Assembly (NCBI RefSeq): GCF_000739085.1 | Contig: NZ_CP009110.1 | Coordinates: forward strand, 3,596,001 to 3,660,000 | Reading direction: 5' to 3' | Length of the DNA stretch: 64,000 nucleotides | DNA from: Amycolatopsis methanolica 239 | Lineage (GTDB): Bacteria; Actinomycetota; Actinomycetes; Mycobacteriales; Pseudonocardiaceae | The notes under the pieces: model-generated | Database searches by the model: none | Seen by the model: only the letters and a program-made list of their open reading frames with translations | Told to the model about the DNA's origin: nothing | Shown: positions 35,187 to 44,258 of the stretch, piece by piece | Layout: the number at the start of each line of letters is the position of its first letter | Position numbering within the stretch: the first letter of the stretch is position 1 | Made by a program: the position numbers and the translations under genes

Positions 35187-36101
35187 GTGGCGGACAGGCA
35201 ACTGGAGATCGACGGCCTGACGAAGCGGTACGGCGAGCGGCTCGCGTTGTCGGACATGACGTTCGACGTGCGCGCCGGTGAGCTGTTCGGGTTCGTGGGC
35301 AGCAACGGCGCAGGCAAGACCACGACGATGCGGATCGTGCTGGGGGTCCTGGCGGCCGACGACGGGCAGGTGCGCTGGGACGGCGCGCCGGTGACGCTGG
35401 AGACCCGGCGGCACATCGGCTACATGCCCGAGGAACGCGGGCTCTACCCGAAGATGAAGGTCGGTGAGCAGCTGGTCTACCTGGCGCGGCTGCACGGCAT
35501 GCCGGCCGCGGAGGCGCGCCGGTCGGTGGCGACCTGGACCGAGCGGCTCGGGGTCGCCGCCCGCCTCGACGACGAGGTGCAGAAGCTGAGCCTGGGCAAC
35601 CAGCAGCGGGTGCAGCTGGCCGCCGCGCTGGTGCACGACCCGGCGATCTTGGTGCTCGACGAGCCGTTCTCCGGGCTGGACCCGGTCGCGGTCGACGTGA
35701 TGAGCCAGGTGTTGCGCGAGAAGGCCGCCGAGGGTGTGCCGGTGGTGTTCTCCAGCCACCAGCTGGACCTGGTCGAGCGGTTGTGCGACCGGATCGGCAT
35801 CGTGCGGGACGGGCGGATGGTCGCCTGCGGCACGGTCGGCGAACTGCAGGCCGGCTCGACGGTGCGGCTGCTGGTGGAGGCTCCGGCCGCGGCGCCCGGC
35901 TGGGCGGACGGGCTGCCCGGGGTGTCGGTGATCCGGCAGGAGGATGGCCGCACCGAACTGGAACTGGCCGACGGCGCCGACGACCAGGCGGTGCTGCGCG
36001 CGGCGCTGGCGAGCGGGCCGGTGCACGAGTTCGCGCGGCGGCGGCAGTCGCTGACCGAGCTGTTCCGGCACGTCGTCACGACCGAGGAGGTGGCGGCGTG
36101 A
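35187..36101 (+). CDS. ABC transporter ATP-binding protein (NatA-like)
   Basis: The 304-residue protein has Walker A GSNGAGKTTT (about 37-46), Q-loop region YMPEERGLYP, the signature LSLGNQQRVQLAAAL (altered from LSGGQ to LSLGN, as in NatA relatives), Walker B LVLDEPFSGLDP and the switch His in SSHQ. The C-terminal 80 residues form a DUF4162-like domain. It drives the permease whose GTG overlaps its stop by 4 bp. NatAB pairs export Na+ or hydrophobic compounds; substrate unknown. The GTG start is preceded by GGAAGGGGG. Confidence 0.9.
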   Translation: MADRQLEIDGLTKRYGERLALSDMTFDVRAGELFGFVGSNGAGKTTTMRIVLGVLAADDGQVRWDGAPVTLETRRHIGYMPEERGLYPKMKVGEQLVYLARLHGMPAAEARRSVATWTERLGVAARLDDEVQKLSLGNQQRVQLAAALVHDPAILVLDEPFSGLDPVAVDVMSQVLREKAAEGVPVVFSSHQLDLVERLCDRIGIVRDGRMVACGTVGELQAGSTVRLLVEAPAAAPGWADGLPGVSVIRQEDGRTELELADGADDQAVLRAALASGPVHEFARRRQSLTELFRHVVTTEEVAA

Positions 36102-37294
36102 ACCGGGACGGCTGGGCGGGCGTTTCGCTCGTCGCGTCACGCGAGATCGGCATCCGGTTGCGGTCCAAGGCCTACCGGCTGAGCACGCTGGCGCTGCTGG
36201 TGGTGATCGTCGGGTTCGCGGTGGTGATGAAGCTGATCGGCGGCGGCAGCGGCGCGGACGCCACGGTCGGCGTCACCGGGCCAACCTCGGCGCTGGCCGC
36301 GCCGCTGCAGGCCGCCGGGCAGGCGGTCGGCGAGACCGTCGAGCTGCGCACGCTGCCCGACGAAGCCGCGGGGCGCGCCCAGGTGAGCGACGGCGACCTG
36401 GACGCCCTGCTGGTCGGCGACGGCTCGCGGGTCCAGGTCGTGGTGAAGAAGGACCTCGACGAGAACCTGCGCACCGCGCTGAACGTGCTGGCCGGGCAGC
36501 TCGCGCTCAACCAGCAGATCACCGCGCTCGGCGGCGATCCGGCGCAGGTCAACGCGGCGGTGTCCGGCGCCGGGGTCGAGGTGTCGCCGATGGAGCAGCC
36601 CTACCCCTACAACAGCCAGCAACTGGTGCTCGGCATCGTCGCCGGCATCCTGATCTACATGTCACTGCTGCTCAACGGGCAGTCGGTGGCGCAGGGCGTG
36701 GTCGAGGAGAAGACCAGCCGCGTCGTCGAACTGCTGCTGGCGACGGTGCGGCCGTGGCAGCTGATGGCCGGGAAGGTGCTGGGCATCGGCGCGGTCGGGC
36801 TGATCCAGATGGTCCTGATCGGGGTGGTCGGGATCGTCGCCGGGCTGGCCACCGACGTGCTGACGATCTCGGTGTCGGCCGCGGCGGGCACCGTGGTGTG
36901 GCTGATCGTGTGGTACCTGCTGGGGTTTCTGATGTACTCGATCGTGTTCGCCGGGCTGGGCGCGCTGGTGTCGCGGCAGGAGGACGTGGGCGGCGCGGTC
37001 ACGCCGGCGCTGTTCTTCGTCATCGCCGGGTACGTGGTGGGGATTTCGGTGCTGCCGAGCGACCCGGGCAGCGGGCTGGTGGCACTGCTGTCGGTGATCC
37101 CGGTGTTCGCGCCGACCCTGATGCCGATGCGCCTGGCGATGGGCGGGGTGGCGCCGTGGGAGGCGATCCTGTCGGTCGCCCTGGTCGTGGCGCTGATCCC
37201 GGTGCTGGTGTGGCTGTCGGCGCGGATCTACCGCAACGCCGTCCTGCGCACCGGTGCGAAGGTCGGTTTCCGCGAGGCGCTGCGCGCGGCGTAG
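36098..37294 (+). CDS. ABC-2 type permease (NatB-like)
   Basis: The 398-residue protein has one N-terminal helix (STLALLVVIVGFAVVMKLI), a large external loop of about 150 residues and then five or six helices (VLGIVAGILIYMSLLLNG, IGAVGLIQMVLIGVVGIVAG, VVWLIVWYLLGFLMYSIVFA, ALFFVIAGYVVGISVL, ILSVALVVALIPVLVWLS). EEKTSRVVELLLATVRPWQL is the conserved cytoplasmic coupling helix of NatB-type permeases. It pairs with the ATPase above. A strong hairpin follows its stop. Confidence 0.9.
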   Translation: MNRDGWAGVSLVASREIGIRLRSKAYRLSTLALLVVIVGFAVVMKLIGGGSGADATVGVTGPTSALAAPLQAAGQAVGETVELRTLPDEAAGRAQVSDGDLDALLVGDGSRVQVVVKKDLDENLRTALNVLAGQLALNQQITALGGDPAQVNAAVSGAGVEVSPMEQPYPYNSQQLVLGIVAGILIYMSLLLNGQSVAQGVVEEKTSRVVELLLATVRPWQLMAGKVLGIGAVGLIQMVLIGVVGIVAGLATDVLTISVSAAAGTVVWLIVWYLLGFLMYSIVFAGLGALVSRQEDVGGAVTPALFFVIAGYVVGISVLPSDPGSGLVALLSVIPVFAPTLMPMRLAMGGVAPWEAILSVALVVALIPVLVWLSARIYRNAVLRTGAKVGFREALRAA

Positions 37295-37348
37295 GAGCGC
37301 AAGAACGAAGAAGACCGGCGGGCCGGCGGGTTCTAGGGTCGGAGGTGA

Positions 37349-37377
37349 GCCGGCCCCGCCTGGGGGGCGGGGCCGGC
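37349..37377. terminator. Terminator hairpin between the ABC operon and the SDR gene
   Basis: GCCGGCCCCGCC (37349-37360) and its complement (37366-37377) form 12 perfect pairs with loop TGGGG. It lies 54 nt after the permease stop and just beyond the stop of the convergent SDR gene. Confidence 0.8.
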
Positions 37378-37387
37378 ATTCCACGCC

Positions 37388-38100
37388 TCAGGCGCCGGCG
37401 CCGCCGTGCACCGGCACGATCGCGCCGGTCACCATCGAAGCCCGGTCGCTGAGCAGCCACGCGGCGACTTCGGCGACCTCGCGCGGCTCGGCCATCCGTC
37501 CGAGCGGGATGGACGCGGTGGCCCGTTCGATGATGCCGGGACTGGCCTCCTCCCACGTCTGCATCATCTGCGTGACCGTGCCGGCGGGGGTGATGCCGTT
37601 GACCGGGATGCCGTCGCTGGCCCAGGTCACGGCCGCGGTCTCGGTGATGCTGTTGAGGGCGCGTTTCATGGCGCCGTAAGCGGGCAGGGCGGGGTTGGCG
37701 CGGCGGCTGCCGATGCTGGAGGTGTTGACGATCGCCCCGCCGCCGTTGCCGCGCATGAGCTCGGCCTGCGGGGTCATGGCGGTCCAGTGCGCGCGGAAGT
37801 TCACCGCGACCTGCTCGTCGATGTCCTCGTCGCTGGTGGTGTCGAGCGGGCCGGGCCTGCGCTGGATGGCGGCGCCGTTGTGGCAGGCGCCGTCCAGTCG
37901 TCCGTGTAGCTGCCCGGCCGGGCGATCGCGGCGCGGATGCCGGCGCGGTCGAGTGGCACGGCGTCGCGGGCGGCGAGCACGACGGCGGCGCCTTCGCGGG
38001 CGAACAGCCTGGCCGCGGCCTCGCCGATGCCGCGGCCGGCGCCGGTGATGAACACGACCTTGCCGGTGAGCAGGCCGATGGGTGCGATGTCGGTCGTCAT
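37388..38100 (-). pseudogene. Short-chain dehydrogenase gene with a frame change and an internal deletion
   Basis: The N-terminus is normal (GKVVFITGAGRGIGEAAARL with the TGxxxGxG motif, VVLAARD). It is followed directly by PLDRAGIRAAIARPGSYTDD and then, after a frame change near 37885, by RLDGACHNGAAIQRRPGPL and the catalytic half (NTSSIGS with Ser, PAYGAMKRAL with YxxxK, GTVTQMMQTW). About 30 residues between the cofactor-binding strand 3 and the NAA motif are missing compared with usual SDR enzymes. The combination suggests real loss rather than a single sequencing error, though a collapsed GC-rich segment could look the same. It is divergent from the XRE gene. Confidence 0.7.
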
Positions 38101-38186
38101 GAGCGCAGTGTCGGTCGGCCTGCGACACCGGATGCGGGCACAAGCAGTACCAGGATCCGCGGCCGGGTGGCGGGCACACTCGGGGT

Positions 38187-38978
38187 GTGGACAAGAAGGA
38201 ACTGGGCGCGTTCCTCCGCAGCCGCCGCGAGCGGCTCCGGCCGGAGGACGTCGGTCTCCCCTCCGGACCGCGGCGCCGGACACCGGGGCTGCGCCGGGAG
38301 GAGGTGGCGGTGCTGGCGCACATCTCGACCGAGTACTACGTCCGGCTGGAGCAGGGCCGCGCGCCGCGACCCTCCGGTGAGGTCCTCGCCGGGATCGCGG
38401 AGGCGCTGCGGCTCACCGACGCCGAGTCCGCCCACCTGCACGTCCTCGCGGGCACCGCGGCCACCCGCGGCGGCCTGCACCGGCGCGACGTGCGGCCGAG
38501 CATCTGCGCGTTGATCGGCCGGGTGCCGGACACCGCGGCGATCGTGACCTCCGCCGCGTTCGAGGTACTGGCCTGGAACGACCTCGCGGCCGCGCTGATG
38601 GAGGACTTCGGCGCGCTCGCACCCGTCGAGCGCAACCTCGCGCGCCGCGCGTTCCTCCGCCCGGCGGACGAGCTCGCCCGCTACCCGGCCGATCCCGCGG
38701 TGAGCGGGCTGGTCGGCGACCTGTGTGACGGCAGCCCGGAGTGCGCGCGGCTGTGGGAGCGGCTGTGGGAGCGGCACGACGTGCGGGCCGTGCCGGCGCT
38801 CACGAAGACCTTCCGCCACTCGGTGGTCGGGGAGCTCACCGTCGACTGCGATTCGCCGGCGCTCACCGACCGCGACCAGCACCTCGTGCTCTACAGCGCG
38901 CCGCCGGGATCCCCAGACGCCGAGGCGCTCGCGCTGCTCAAGGTCCTCGGCGCCCGGGCCGGCGAGGACCTGCCCTAG
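38187..38978 (+). CDS. XRE-family regulator with MmyB-like ligand-binding domain
   Basis: This 263-residue protein has an N-terminal helix-turn-helix (LGAFLRSRRERLRPEDVGLP, RTPGLRREEVAVLAHISTEY, YVRLEQGRAPRPS) followed by an MmyB-type PAS-like domain (TAAIVTSAAFEVLAWNDLAA, FRHSVVGELTVDCDSPAL, HLVLYSAPPGSPDAEALALL). Such regulators usually control a divergent oxidoreductase, which here would be the broken SDR gene 86 bp away. The GTG at 38187 follows CACACT by 6 nt. Its stop overlaps that of the convergent permease gene (CTAG). Confidence 0.88.
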   Translation: MDKKELGAFLRSRRERLRPEDVGLPSGPRRRTPGLRREEVAVLAHISTEYYVRLEQGRAPRPSGEVLAGIAEALRLTDAESAHLHVLAGTAATRGGLHRRDVRPSICALIGRVPDTAAIVTSAAFEVLAWNDLAAALMEDFGALAPVERNLARRAFLRPADELARYPADPAVSGLVGDLCDGSPECARLWERLWERHDVRAVPALTKTFRHSVVGELTVDCDSPALTDRDQHLVLYSAPPGSPDAEALALLKVLGARAGEDLP

Positions 38979-39760
38979 CGGCTCAGCCGCCGGTAGCGGC
39001 GCACCGACAGCGGCAGGAACACCGCGATCATCGCCACCGGCCACACCACCGCCAGCAGCAGCGCGTGCTCGGCGAACCAGCCGCCGCTGTCCCAGCCCGG
39101 GTTGCCGAACAGCTCGCGGGTCGCGGCGGCGGTCGCCGACAGCGGGTTCGCGTCGGCGATCGCGCCGAGCCAGCCGGGCATCGTGCCGGGTGAGACGAAC
39201 ACGTTGGACAGGAAACCCAGCGGCCACACCAGCATCTGCAGCGCCACCACGCTTTCCGGGCCCTTCGCGACGAGCCCGAGGTAGAGGCCGAGCCACAGGA
39301 GCGCGAACCGCAGCAGCACCAGCAGCCCGAACGCGGCCACCGCCGCGCCGAGCCCGTTGTGCCAGCGCCACCCGGTGGCGAGCCCGCACGCGGCGAGCAC
39401 GACCAGCCCGGCCACCGAGTTGAGCAGGTCGGCCACCGCGCGGCCGGTGACCGGCGCGGCCGCCGCCATCGGCAGCGAGCGGAACCGGTCGGTCGAGCCG
39501 CGCGCGACGTCGGTGGCGATGCCGGTGAAGGTGGCCTCGATGCCGAACGCCATGCCCAGCACGAACATCCCCGGCAGCAGGAACTGCCGGTAGTCGCCGG
39601 GTGCGGCCATCGCGCCGCCGAACAGGTACCCGAACATCACCAGCATCAGGACCGGGAACAGCAGCGAGACGATCACCGCCGCGGGCTGTCGCGCCCAGTG
39701 CGCCAGCTCCCGGCGGGTCATGGTCCAGCCGTCGGCGATCGTCCAGCGCAGGGTGGTCAT
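38975..39760 (-). CDS. ABC-2 type permease (DrrB-like)
   Basis: The 261-residue protein has six predicted helices (AVIVSLLFPVLMLVMFGYLF, FLLPGMFVLGMAFGIEATFT, LLNSVAGLVVLAACGLATGW, AVAAFGLLVLLRFALLWLGL, LQMLVWPLGFLSNVFVSPGT, ALLLAVVWPVAMIAVFLPLS). The motif STDRFRSLPMAAAAPVTGR after helix 2 is typical of DrrB-like daunorubicin/multidrug exporters. The ATG overlaps the stop of the ATPase gene by 4 bp. Substrate unknown. Confidence 0.9.
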   Translation of the reverse strand: MTTLRWTIADGWTMTRRELAHWARQPAAVIVSLLFPVLMLVMFGYLFGGAMAAPGDYRQFLLPGMFVLGMAFGIEATFTGIATDVARGSTDRFRSLPMAAAAPVTGRAVADLLNSVAGLVVLAACGLATGWRWHNGLGAAVAAFGLLVLLRFALLWLGLYLGLVAKGPESVVALQMLVWPLGFLSNVFVSPGTMPGWLGAIADANPLSATAAATRELFGNPGWDSGGWFAEHALLLAVVWPVAMIAVFLPLSVRRYRRLSR

Positions 39761-40704
39761 GCCGGCACCTCGTCGCGTGCGGTCAGCTTCAGGAACACCT
39801 CGTCGAGCGTGGGGCGGCGCAGGGTGAGGTCGGCGATGCCGATGCCGGCCTCGTCGTAGGCCGCGGCGAGGCCGGTGAGGTCGCGCGCCCGGTCGGACAC
39901 CGGCACGCTCAGCCCGCCGTCGGTCAGGTCTGCTGCCGCCCCGGTGACCCGGCTCGCCAGCGCCGCGGCGGCGGGCAGGTCGGCGGCGTCCCGCAGGACC
40001 ACCTCGACCCGGTCGCCGCCGATGCGGGACTTCAGCTGCGCCGGGCTGCCCTCGTCGACAATCCCGTCGTGGTCGAGCACGGCGATCCGCCCGGCGAGGT
40101 GGTCAGCCTCGTCCAGGTACTGGGTGGTGAGCAGCACGGTGGCGCCGTCGGCGACGAGTTCCCGCACCGCGGACCACACCTCGCTACGGCCGCGCGGGTC
40201 CAGGCCGGTGGTGGGCTCGTCGAGGAACAGCACCTCGGGCGAGCGCAGCAGCCCGGCGGCGAGGTCGAGCCGCCGCCGCATGCCGCCGGAGTACTGCTTC
40301 ACCGGCTTGTCCCCCGCGTCGCCCAGCCCCATCCGGGCCAGCAGCTCGTCGGCCCGCTGCCGCGCCCGGCGCGCGCCGAGGTGGTAGAGCCTGCCGAACA
40401 TCTCCAGGTTCTGCCGCCCGGACAGCACCTCGTCCACCGCGGCGTGCTGCCCGACCAGCCCGATCCGGTAGCGGACCTGCGCGGCCTGGCGGCGTGCGTC
40501 GAACCCGGCGACCAGGACCGTCCCGGCGTCGGGCCGCAGCAGCGTGGCCAGGATGCGCACGCAGGTGGTCTTGCCCGCGCCGTTGGGGCCGAGCAGGCCG
40601 AACACGGTCCCGGCGGGCACGGTCAGGTTCAGGTCGGCGAGCACGGTCTTGTCGCCGTAGCGCTTGCGCAGCCCCTGCGCCACCACGGCGTTTTCGCTGG
40701 ACAA
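39757..40704 (-). CDS. ABC transporter ATP-binding protein (DrrA-like)
   Basis: The 315-residue ATPase has Walker A LGPNGAGKTT, Q-loop GLVGQHAAVDEVLSGRQNL, signature YSGGMRRRLDLAAGLL, Walker B LFLDEPTTGLDPRGR and the C-terminal DrrA-type domain ending in LRRPTLDEVFLKLT. A TTG at 40704 is the probable start, with GCAGGAGGG a few bases upstream. It powers the adjacent permease to export hydrophobic drugs. The divergent TetR gene and the palindromic operator between them suggest drug-induced control. Confidence 0.9.
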   Translation of the reverse strand: MSSENAVVAQGLRKRYGDKTVLADLNLTVPAGTVFGLLGPNGAGKTTCVRILATLLRPDAGTVLVAGFDARRQAAQVRYRIGLVGQHAAVDEVLSGRQNLEMFGRLYHLGARRARQRADELLARMGLGDAGDKPVKQYSGGMRRRLDLAAGLLRSPEVLFLDEPTTGLDPRGRSEVWSAVRELVADGATVLLTTQYLDEADHLAGRIAVLDHDGIVDEGSPAQLKSRIGGDRVEVVLRDAADLPAAAALASRVTGAAADLTDGGLSVPVSDRARDLTGLAAAYDEAGIGIADLTLRRPTLDEVFLKLTARDEVPA

Positions 40705-40719
40705 ACACGCCCTCCTGCT

Positions 40720-40763
40720 ACTCCGTATGCCGCACGGATCAACTATCGTACACCGTACGGAGT
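40720..40763. promoter_or_regulatory. TetR operator region between drrA-like and tetR genes
   Basis: ACTCCGTA (40720-40727) and TACGGAGT (40756-40763) are perfect inverted arms, and the right arm overlaps CCGTACGG, itself a palindrome, next to ATCGTACAC. Such sites control TetR/exporter divergent pairs. Binding by the adjacent TetR is inferred. Confidence 0.6.
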
Positions 40764-40789
40764 TCGTTACCGGCAGAATAGGCTCCGAG

Positions 40790-41545
40790 ATGACCGAATT
40801 CAGCGCGAGTGGCGATCCGAAACGCAGCCTCGAGCTCCTCTGGGGGCTGCAGGAGCCGCCGTCGAAGGGGCCGAAGGCCCGGTTCACCGTCGAGGAGATC
40901 ACCCGCGTCGCGATCAAGCTCGCCGACACCGCCGGCCTGGCCGCGCTGTCGATGCGGAAGGTCGCCGAGGAACTGGGCGCCGGCACCATGTCGCTCTACA
41001 CCTACGTGCCCGGCAAGGCGGAACTGCTGGACCTGATGGTCGACGCGGTCGTTGGCGAGACCGCCCGCCCAGCCCACGTGCCCGGCGGCTGGCGGGGCAG
41101 GCTGGAGCAGATCGCGCGCGAGAACGCCGCGGTGTACCGGCGGCACCCGTGGCTGCTGCAGGTCGCCACGAGCCGCCCGCCGATGGGCCCGAACGTGATC
41201 GCCAAGTACGACTACGAACTGCGCGCGCTGGAGGGCACCGGGCTCACCGACATCGAGATGGACCAGGTGCTCACGCTGGTGCTGGGCTTCGTGCACGCCG
41301 CCATGCGCGGCGTGGTCGAGGCCGAGCAGGCGGCGCGACGCAGCGGCCAGAGCGACGTCCAGTGGTGGGAGTCCTACGCCCCGCTGCTGGAGAAGATCTT
41401 CGACCCCGAGCGCTTCCCGGTGGCCGCCCGGGTGGGCTCCGCCGCCGGCGAGGCCTACCAGGCGCCGTCCGACCCGCAGGCGTTCGAGTTCGGGCTGGCC
41501 CGCATCCTGGACGGCGTCGAGGCGCTCATCGCCTCCGGGAGCTGA
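40790..41545 (+). CDS. TetR family regulator (TetR_C-type) of the DrrAB-like exporter
   Basis: The 251-residue protein has the DNA-binding domain at about residues 33-80 (FTVEEITRVAIKLADTAGLA, ALSMRKVAEELGAGTMSLYT, YVPGKAELLDLMVDAV) and a large helical ligand domain (GWRGRLEQIARENAAVYRRH, GLTDIEMDQVLTLVLGFVHA). It has an N-terminal extension of 30 residues typical for regulators of daunorubicin-type exporters. The ATG at 40790 is used. It is convergent with the Eis-like pseudogene, 4 bp apart. Confidence 0.9.
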   Translation: MTEFSASGDPKRSLELLWGLQEPPSKGPKARFTVEEITRVAIKLADTAGLAALSMRKVAEELGAGTMSLYTYVPGKAELLDLMVDAVVGETARPAHVPGGWRGRLEQIARENAAVYRRHPWLLQVATSRPPMGPNVIAKYDYELRALEGTGLTDIEMDQVLTLVLGFVHAAMRGVVEAEQAARRSGQSDVQWWESYAPLLEKIFDPERFPVAARVGSAAGEAYQAPSDPQAFEFGLARILDGVEALIASGS

Positions 41546-41549
41546 GGCG

Positions 41550-42649
41550 TCAGAACGGGGTGCCGCACCACGGCGGCACCCTGGTGGCGAACAGGCTGTC
41601 CGCGTGCGGCACCGCGGCCGGCTCCACCACCTCGAGCCGGCCCGCGGCGGCGAGTGCGCTGGGCAGGCGGTCGCCGAGGTAGAGCATCGCCAGCGTCTCC
41701 GGGCCGGTCCGCAGGTCCGCGGCCGCGGTGGTGGGTTCGGCGCCGCCGGGAATGAAGCGGTAGCGGCCGGTGTTGGCGGGCAGCTGCGGGTCGGTCACCT
41801 CGACCACCACGGACCCGCCCGGCCCCCACGCGCGGGCGGCGAGCGCGGCCGGCACGTCGAGCAGCCGCAGCCACAGCTGGTCGTGCACGCCGGTCACCGC
41901 GCACGCCCGCGGGTCGGTGAGCATCGCGGGGAGCGGGTCGTCCAGCGGCCGCCCGGGGGCGCGGACTTCGGAGACCAGGTCGACCCGCGCCAGGAACCGC
42001 CACAGCCCGGCCAGCGCCGCGACGCTCGTCGCGTGCAGGTCGCGGACCGTGAGGGCGGCGCCGAGGTTCGGCTGCTCGAAGGTGCGCGGGTCCTCGGTGC
42101 GGTAGAGCACGAAGCCATCGTCGCCGTGCGGTCCGGTGTGGACGGCGACTGGTGCTCGCCGATCAGCCGGTCCCGCGCGTAGGACCACCACACCTCGGGC
42201 CGCTCGATCACCCCCGCCCGATGCAGGCCCATCTCCGCGTACAACCGGGGAACCCGCTCCTGCGCCTCGGCCATGCCGAGCAGCCGCACCGTCCCGCCGG
42301 GCGGGGCGTCGGCGCGGAAGGCCGCCCGCGTGACGCGCAGGTTCTGGCTCCGGCTGGCCATGCCGTAGCCGAAGCGCCCGTAGATGGTGGCCTCGCTGGC
42401 GTGCAGGACGGCCACCACGTCGCCGCGGCGGGCGCAGTCGGCGAGCTGGGCGGCCGTCAGCGCGGTGAGGATGCCGCGGCGGGTGTGGTCCCCGCCCGCG
42501 AACGCGCCGAATCGCCGCTCGGCCGGGAACGACGCCGCGCGGCGCGTCCACAGCTCGTCGGTGACGGTGACGTGCAGGGTCCGGCCGAGCAGCTCGAACG
42601 CCGCCCGCTCCTCCCCCGCCGCCAGCGGCCGGATGTCGAAGTCGGTCAT
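41550..42649 (-). pseudogene. Eis-like N-acetyltransferase copy, internally deleted and frame-shifted
   Basis: It matches the intact Eis-like neighbour at 43019 throughout: DFDIRPLAAGEERAAFELLG, ATIYGRFGYGMASRSQNLRV, then a frame change near 42150 to AVHTGPHGDDGFVLYRTEDP and a C-terminal SCP2-like domain ending WCGTPF. Between GAFAGGD and HTRRGILTAL about 37 residues are missing that in the neighbour contain the beta strands before the acetyl-CoA loop (VTGVGVRPDRTRRGVL). Two independent lesions argue for real inactivation. The start ATG overlaps the DUF4333 lipoprotein stop. Confidence 0.75.
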
Positions 42650-42998
42650 GGTTCCGGTTGGGAGACCTCGTAGCCGCCCGCCGCGTCCCGCACCGTGATC
42701 GTCACCTTCGCCTTCTCGCCCGCGATGTCCACTCTGCACTCGAAGATGCGCCCGGCGACGACGTCCTCACCGGCCGGGCAGGACACCTCGCCGACGCCGC
42801 CGATCAGGTAGGACTCGGTGAGCACGCGCCGGACACCGTCCTGCACCTGCGCGGCGTCGAACACCCGCCGCACCGGGGTGAGGCTCGAGTGCGCCTTGTG
42901 ACCGGTGGCGGTGTGGACGGTGCGGGGCCGGCCGGGGCGCTGTCGCATCCGGACAGCAGGAGCGCGGCGCAGGCGAGCACCACCGTGGTCCGCACCAA
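42646..42998 (-). pseudogene. DUF4333 lipoprotein with a frame change
   Basis: The N-terminus is a lipoprotein signal (MVRTTVVLACAALLLSGCDS, lipobox LLSGC) followed by SAPAGPAPSTPPP. The frame then changes near 42905 to the DUF4333 domain: VFDAAQVQDGVRRVLTESYL, VGEVSCPAGEDVVAGRIFEC, KAKVTITVRDAAGGYEVSQP. The two conserved Cys of the domain are kept. One indel restores a protein of about 118 residues. It is overlapped by the Eis-like copy, so both were probably one operon. Confidence 0.7.
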
Positions 42999-43018
42999 TC
43001 ACCCCCGGAACGAGCTTC

Positions 43019-44218
43019 TCAGAAGTGTGTACCACACCACGCGGGAACGGGCGTGGCGAAGAGCCGGTCGGCCCGCTCCAGCGCCGCCGGATTCGCCGGC
43101 TGGATCCGCCCGGCCGCGGCCAGCTGCGAGGGCCGCCACGCGCCGAGGTAGATCATGGCCAGCGCGTCCACCCCGAGCCGCAGGTCGGCGGCGGCCTCGG
43201 TGCGGCGGGCGCCGTCCGGGGACACGTGGTAGCGCCGGGAGTTGGCGTCCAGCACGGGGTCGACGACGTCCAGCACCACCGGCTCGCCCTCGTAGGCGCG
43301 GGCGGCGAGCGCGGCGGGCACGTCGACCAGCCGCAGCCACAGCTCGTCCCCGCCGCCGGTGTCCGTCACAGCGCGGATGTCGGTGAACAACAGCTCAACC
43401 GGCTCGTCCACCGGGCGTTCGCCGGCGCGCAGGGTGTCGACGAGGTCGACGCCGAGCAAGTAGCGCCACAACCCGTTGAACGCCTCGTCGGTGCCGGTGT
43501 GCAGGCTGATGACCTCCAGCACCGCCGGGTCGTTCCAGTGCTTGCGTTCGACGCGGTAGACGACGTAACCGTCGGGGCCGTCCTCGCCGTGGTGCACGGC
43601 GGTCAGGACCGGGCTGGTGGCCTCGCGGGCGTGCCGTTCCCAGCCCGGCCACCAGTACGGCGGGCGGGTCATCATGCCGGGGCGGGTGTGCGGCAGCGCC
43701 GCGTACAGTCCGGGCAGCCGCTCCAGCGCGGTGTCCAGCGGCCACAGCTCGACCTGACCACCGGCCGGGACGTCCGGGCGGAGCACGGCGCGGCGCCGGT
43801 CGATCTCGTAGCCGCGGCTGCGCGTGGTGACGCCGTAGCCGAACCGGTTGTAGATGACGCCTTCACTGGCGCGCAGCACGGCGAAGGGCAGGCCGCGGGA
43901 GGCGATGTCGGTGAGCTGGGCGCGCATGAGCTCGGTGAGGACACCGCGGCGGGTCCGGTCGGGACGGACACCGACGCCGGTGACCCCCGCTGCCCCGGCG
44001 CGGGCGCCGCCGGGCAGGGTGATCTCGGCGTCGAACGAGCGGGCGGTACCGATCAGCTCCGTGTCGAAGGCGCCCAGCGTCCGGCCGGGTTGCTGCGCGC
44101 GTTCGACGATCTTCCACGTCTCGTCGGTGGTGGCGGCGACGTGGAGGGTGGACCGGAACAGGTCGACGGCGGCGCGGTGCTCGTCGGGCCGCAGCGTGCG
44201 CACGGTGTAGTCACTCAC
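43019..44218 (-). CDS. Eis family N-acetyltransferase
   Basis: The 399-residue protein has the three-part Eis layout: an N-terminal GNAT domain (TVRTLRPDEHRAAVDLFRST, AGVTGVGVRPDRTRRGVLTE with the acetyl-CoA loop, VIYNRFGYGVTTRSRGYEID), a second GNAT-like domain and a C-terminal sterol-carrier-like domain. The C-terminal residue is Phe in WCGTHF; in Mycobacterium tuberculosis Eis the terminal Phe carboxylate is the catalytic base and a Tyr in the RFGYG region is the acid. Eis enzymes acetylate several amines of aminoglycosides or proteins. It lies between two DUF4333 genes in the same direction. Confidence 0.9.
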   Translation of the reverse strand: MSDYTVRTLRPDEHRAAVDLFRSTLHVAATTDETWKIVERAQQPGRTLGAFDTELIGTARSFDAEITLPGGARAGAAGVTGVGVRPDRTRRGVLTELMRAQLTDIASRGLPFAVLRASEGVIYNRFGYGVTTRSRGYEIDRRRAVLRPDVPAGGQVELWPLDTALERLPGLYAALPHTRPGMMTRPPYWWPGWERHAREATSPVLTAVHHGEDGPDGYVVYRVERKHWNDPAVLEVISLHTGTDEAFNGLWRYLLGVDLVDTLRAGERPVDEPVELLFTDIRAVTDTGGGDELWLRLVDVPAALAARAYEGEPVVLDVVDPVLDANSRRYHVSPDGARRTEAAADLRLGVDALAMIYLGAWRPSQLAAAGRIQPANPAALERADRLFATPVPAWCGTHF

Positions 44219-44258
44219 GACGCGATCGTTCCCGACGGTGCGGCCGCACGCCAGCCAA

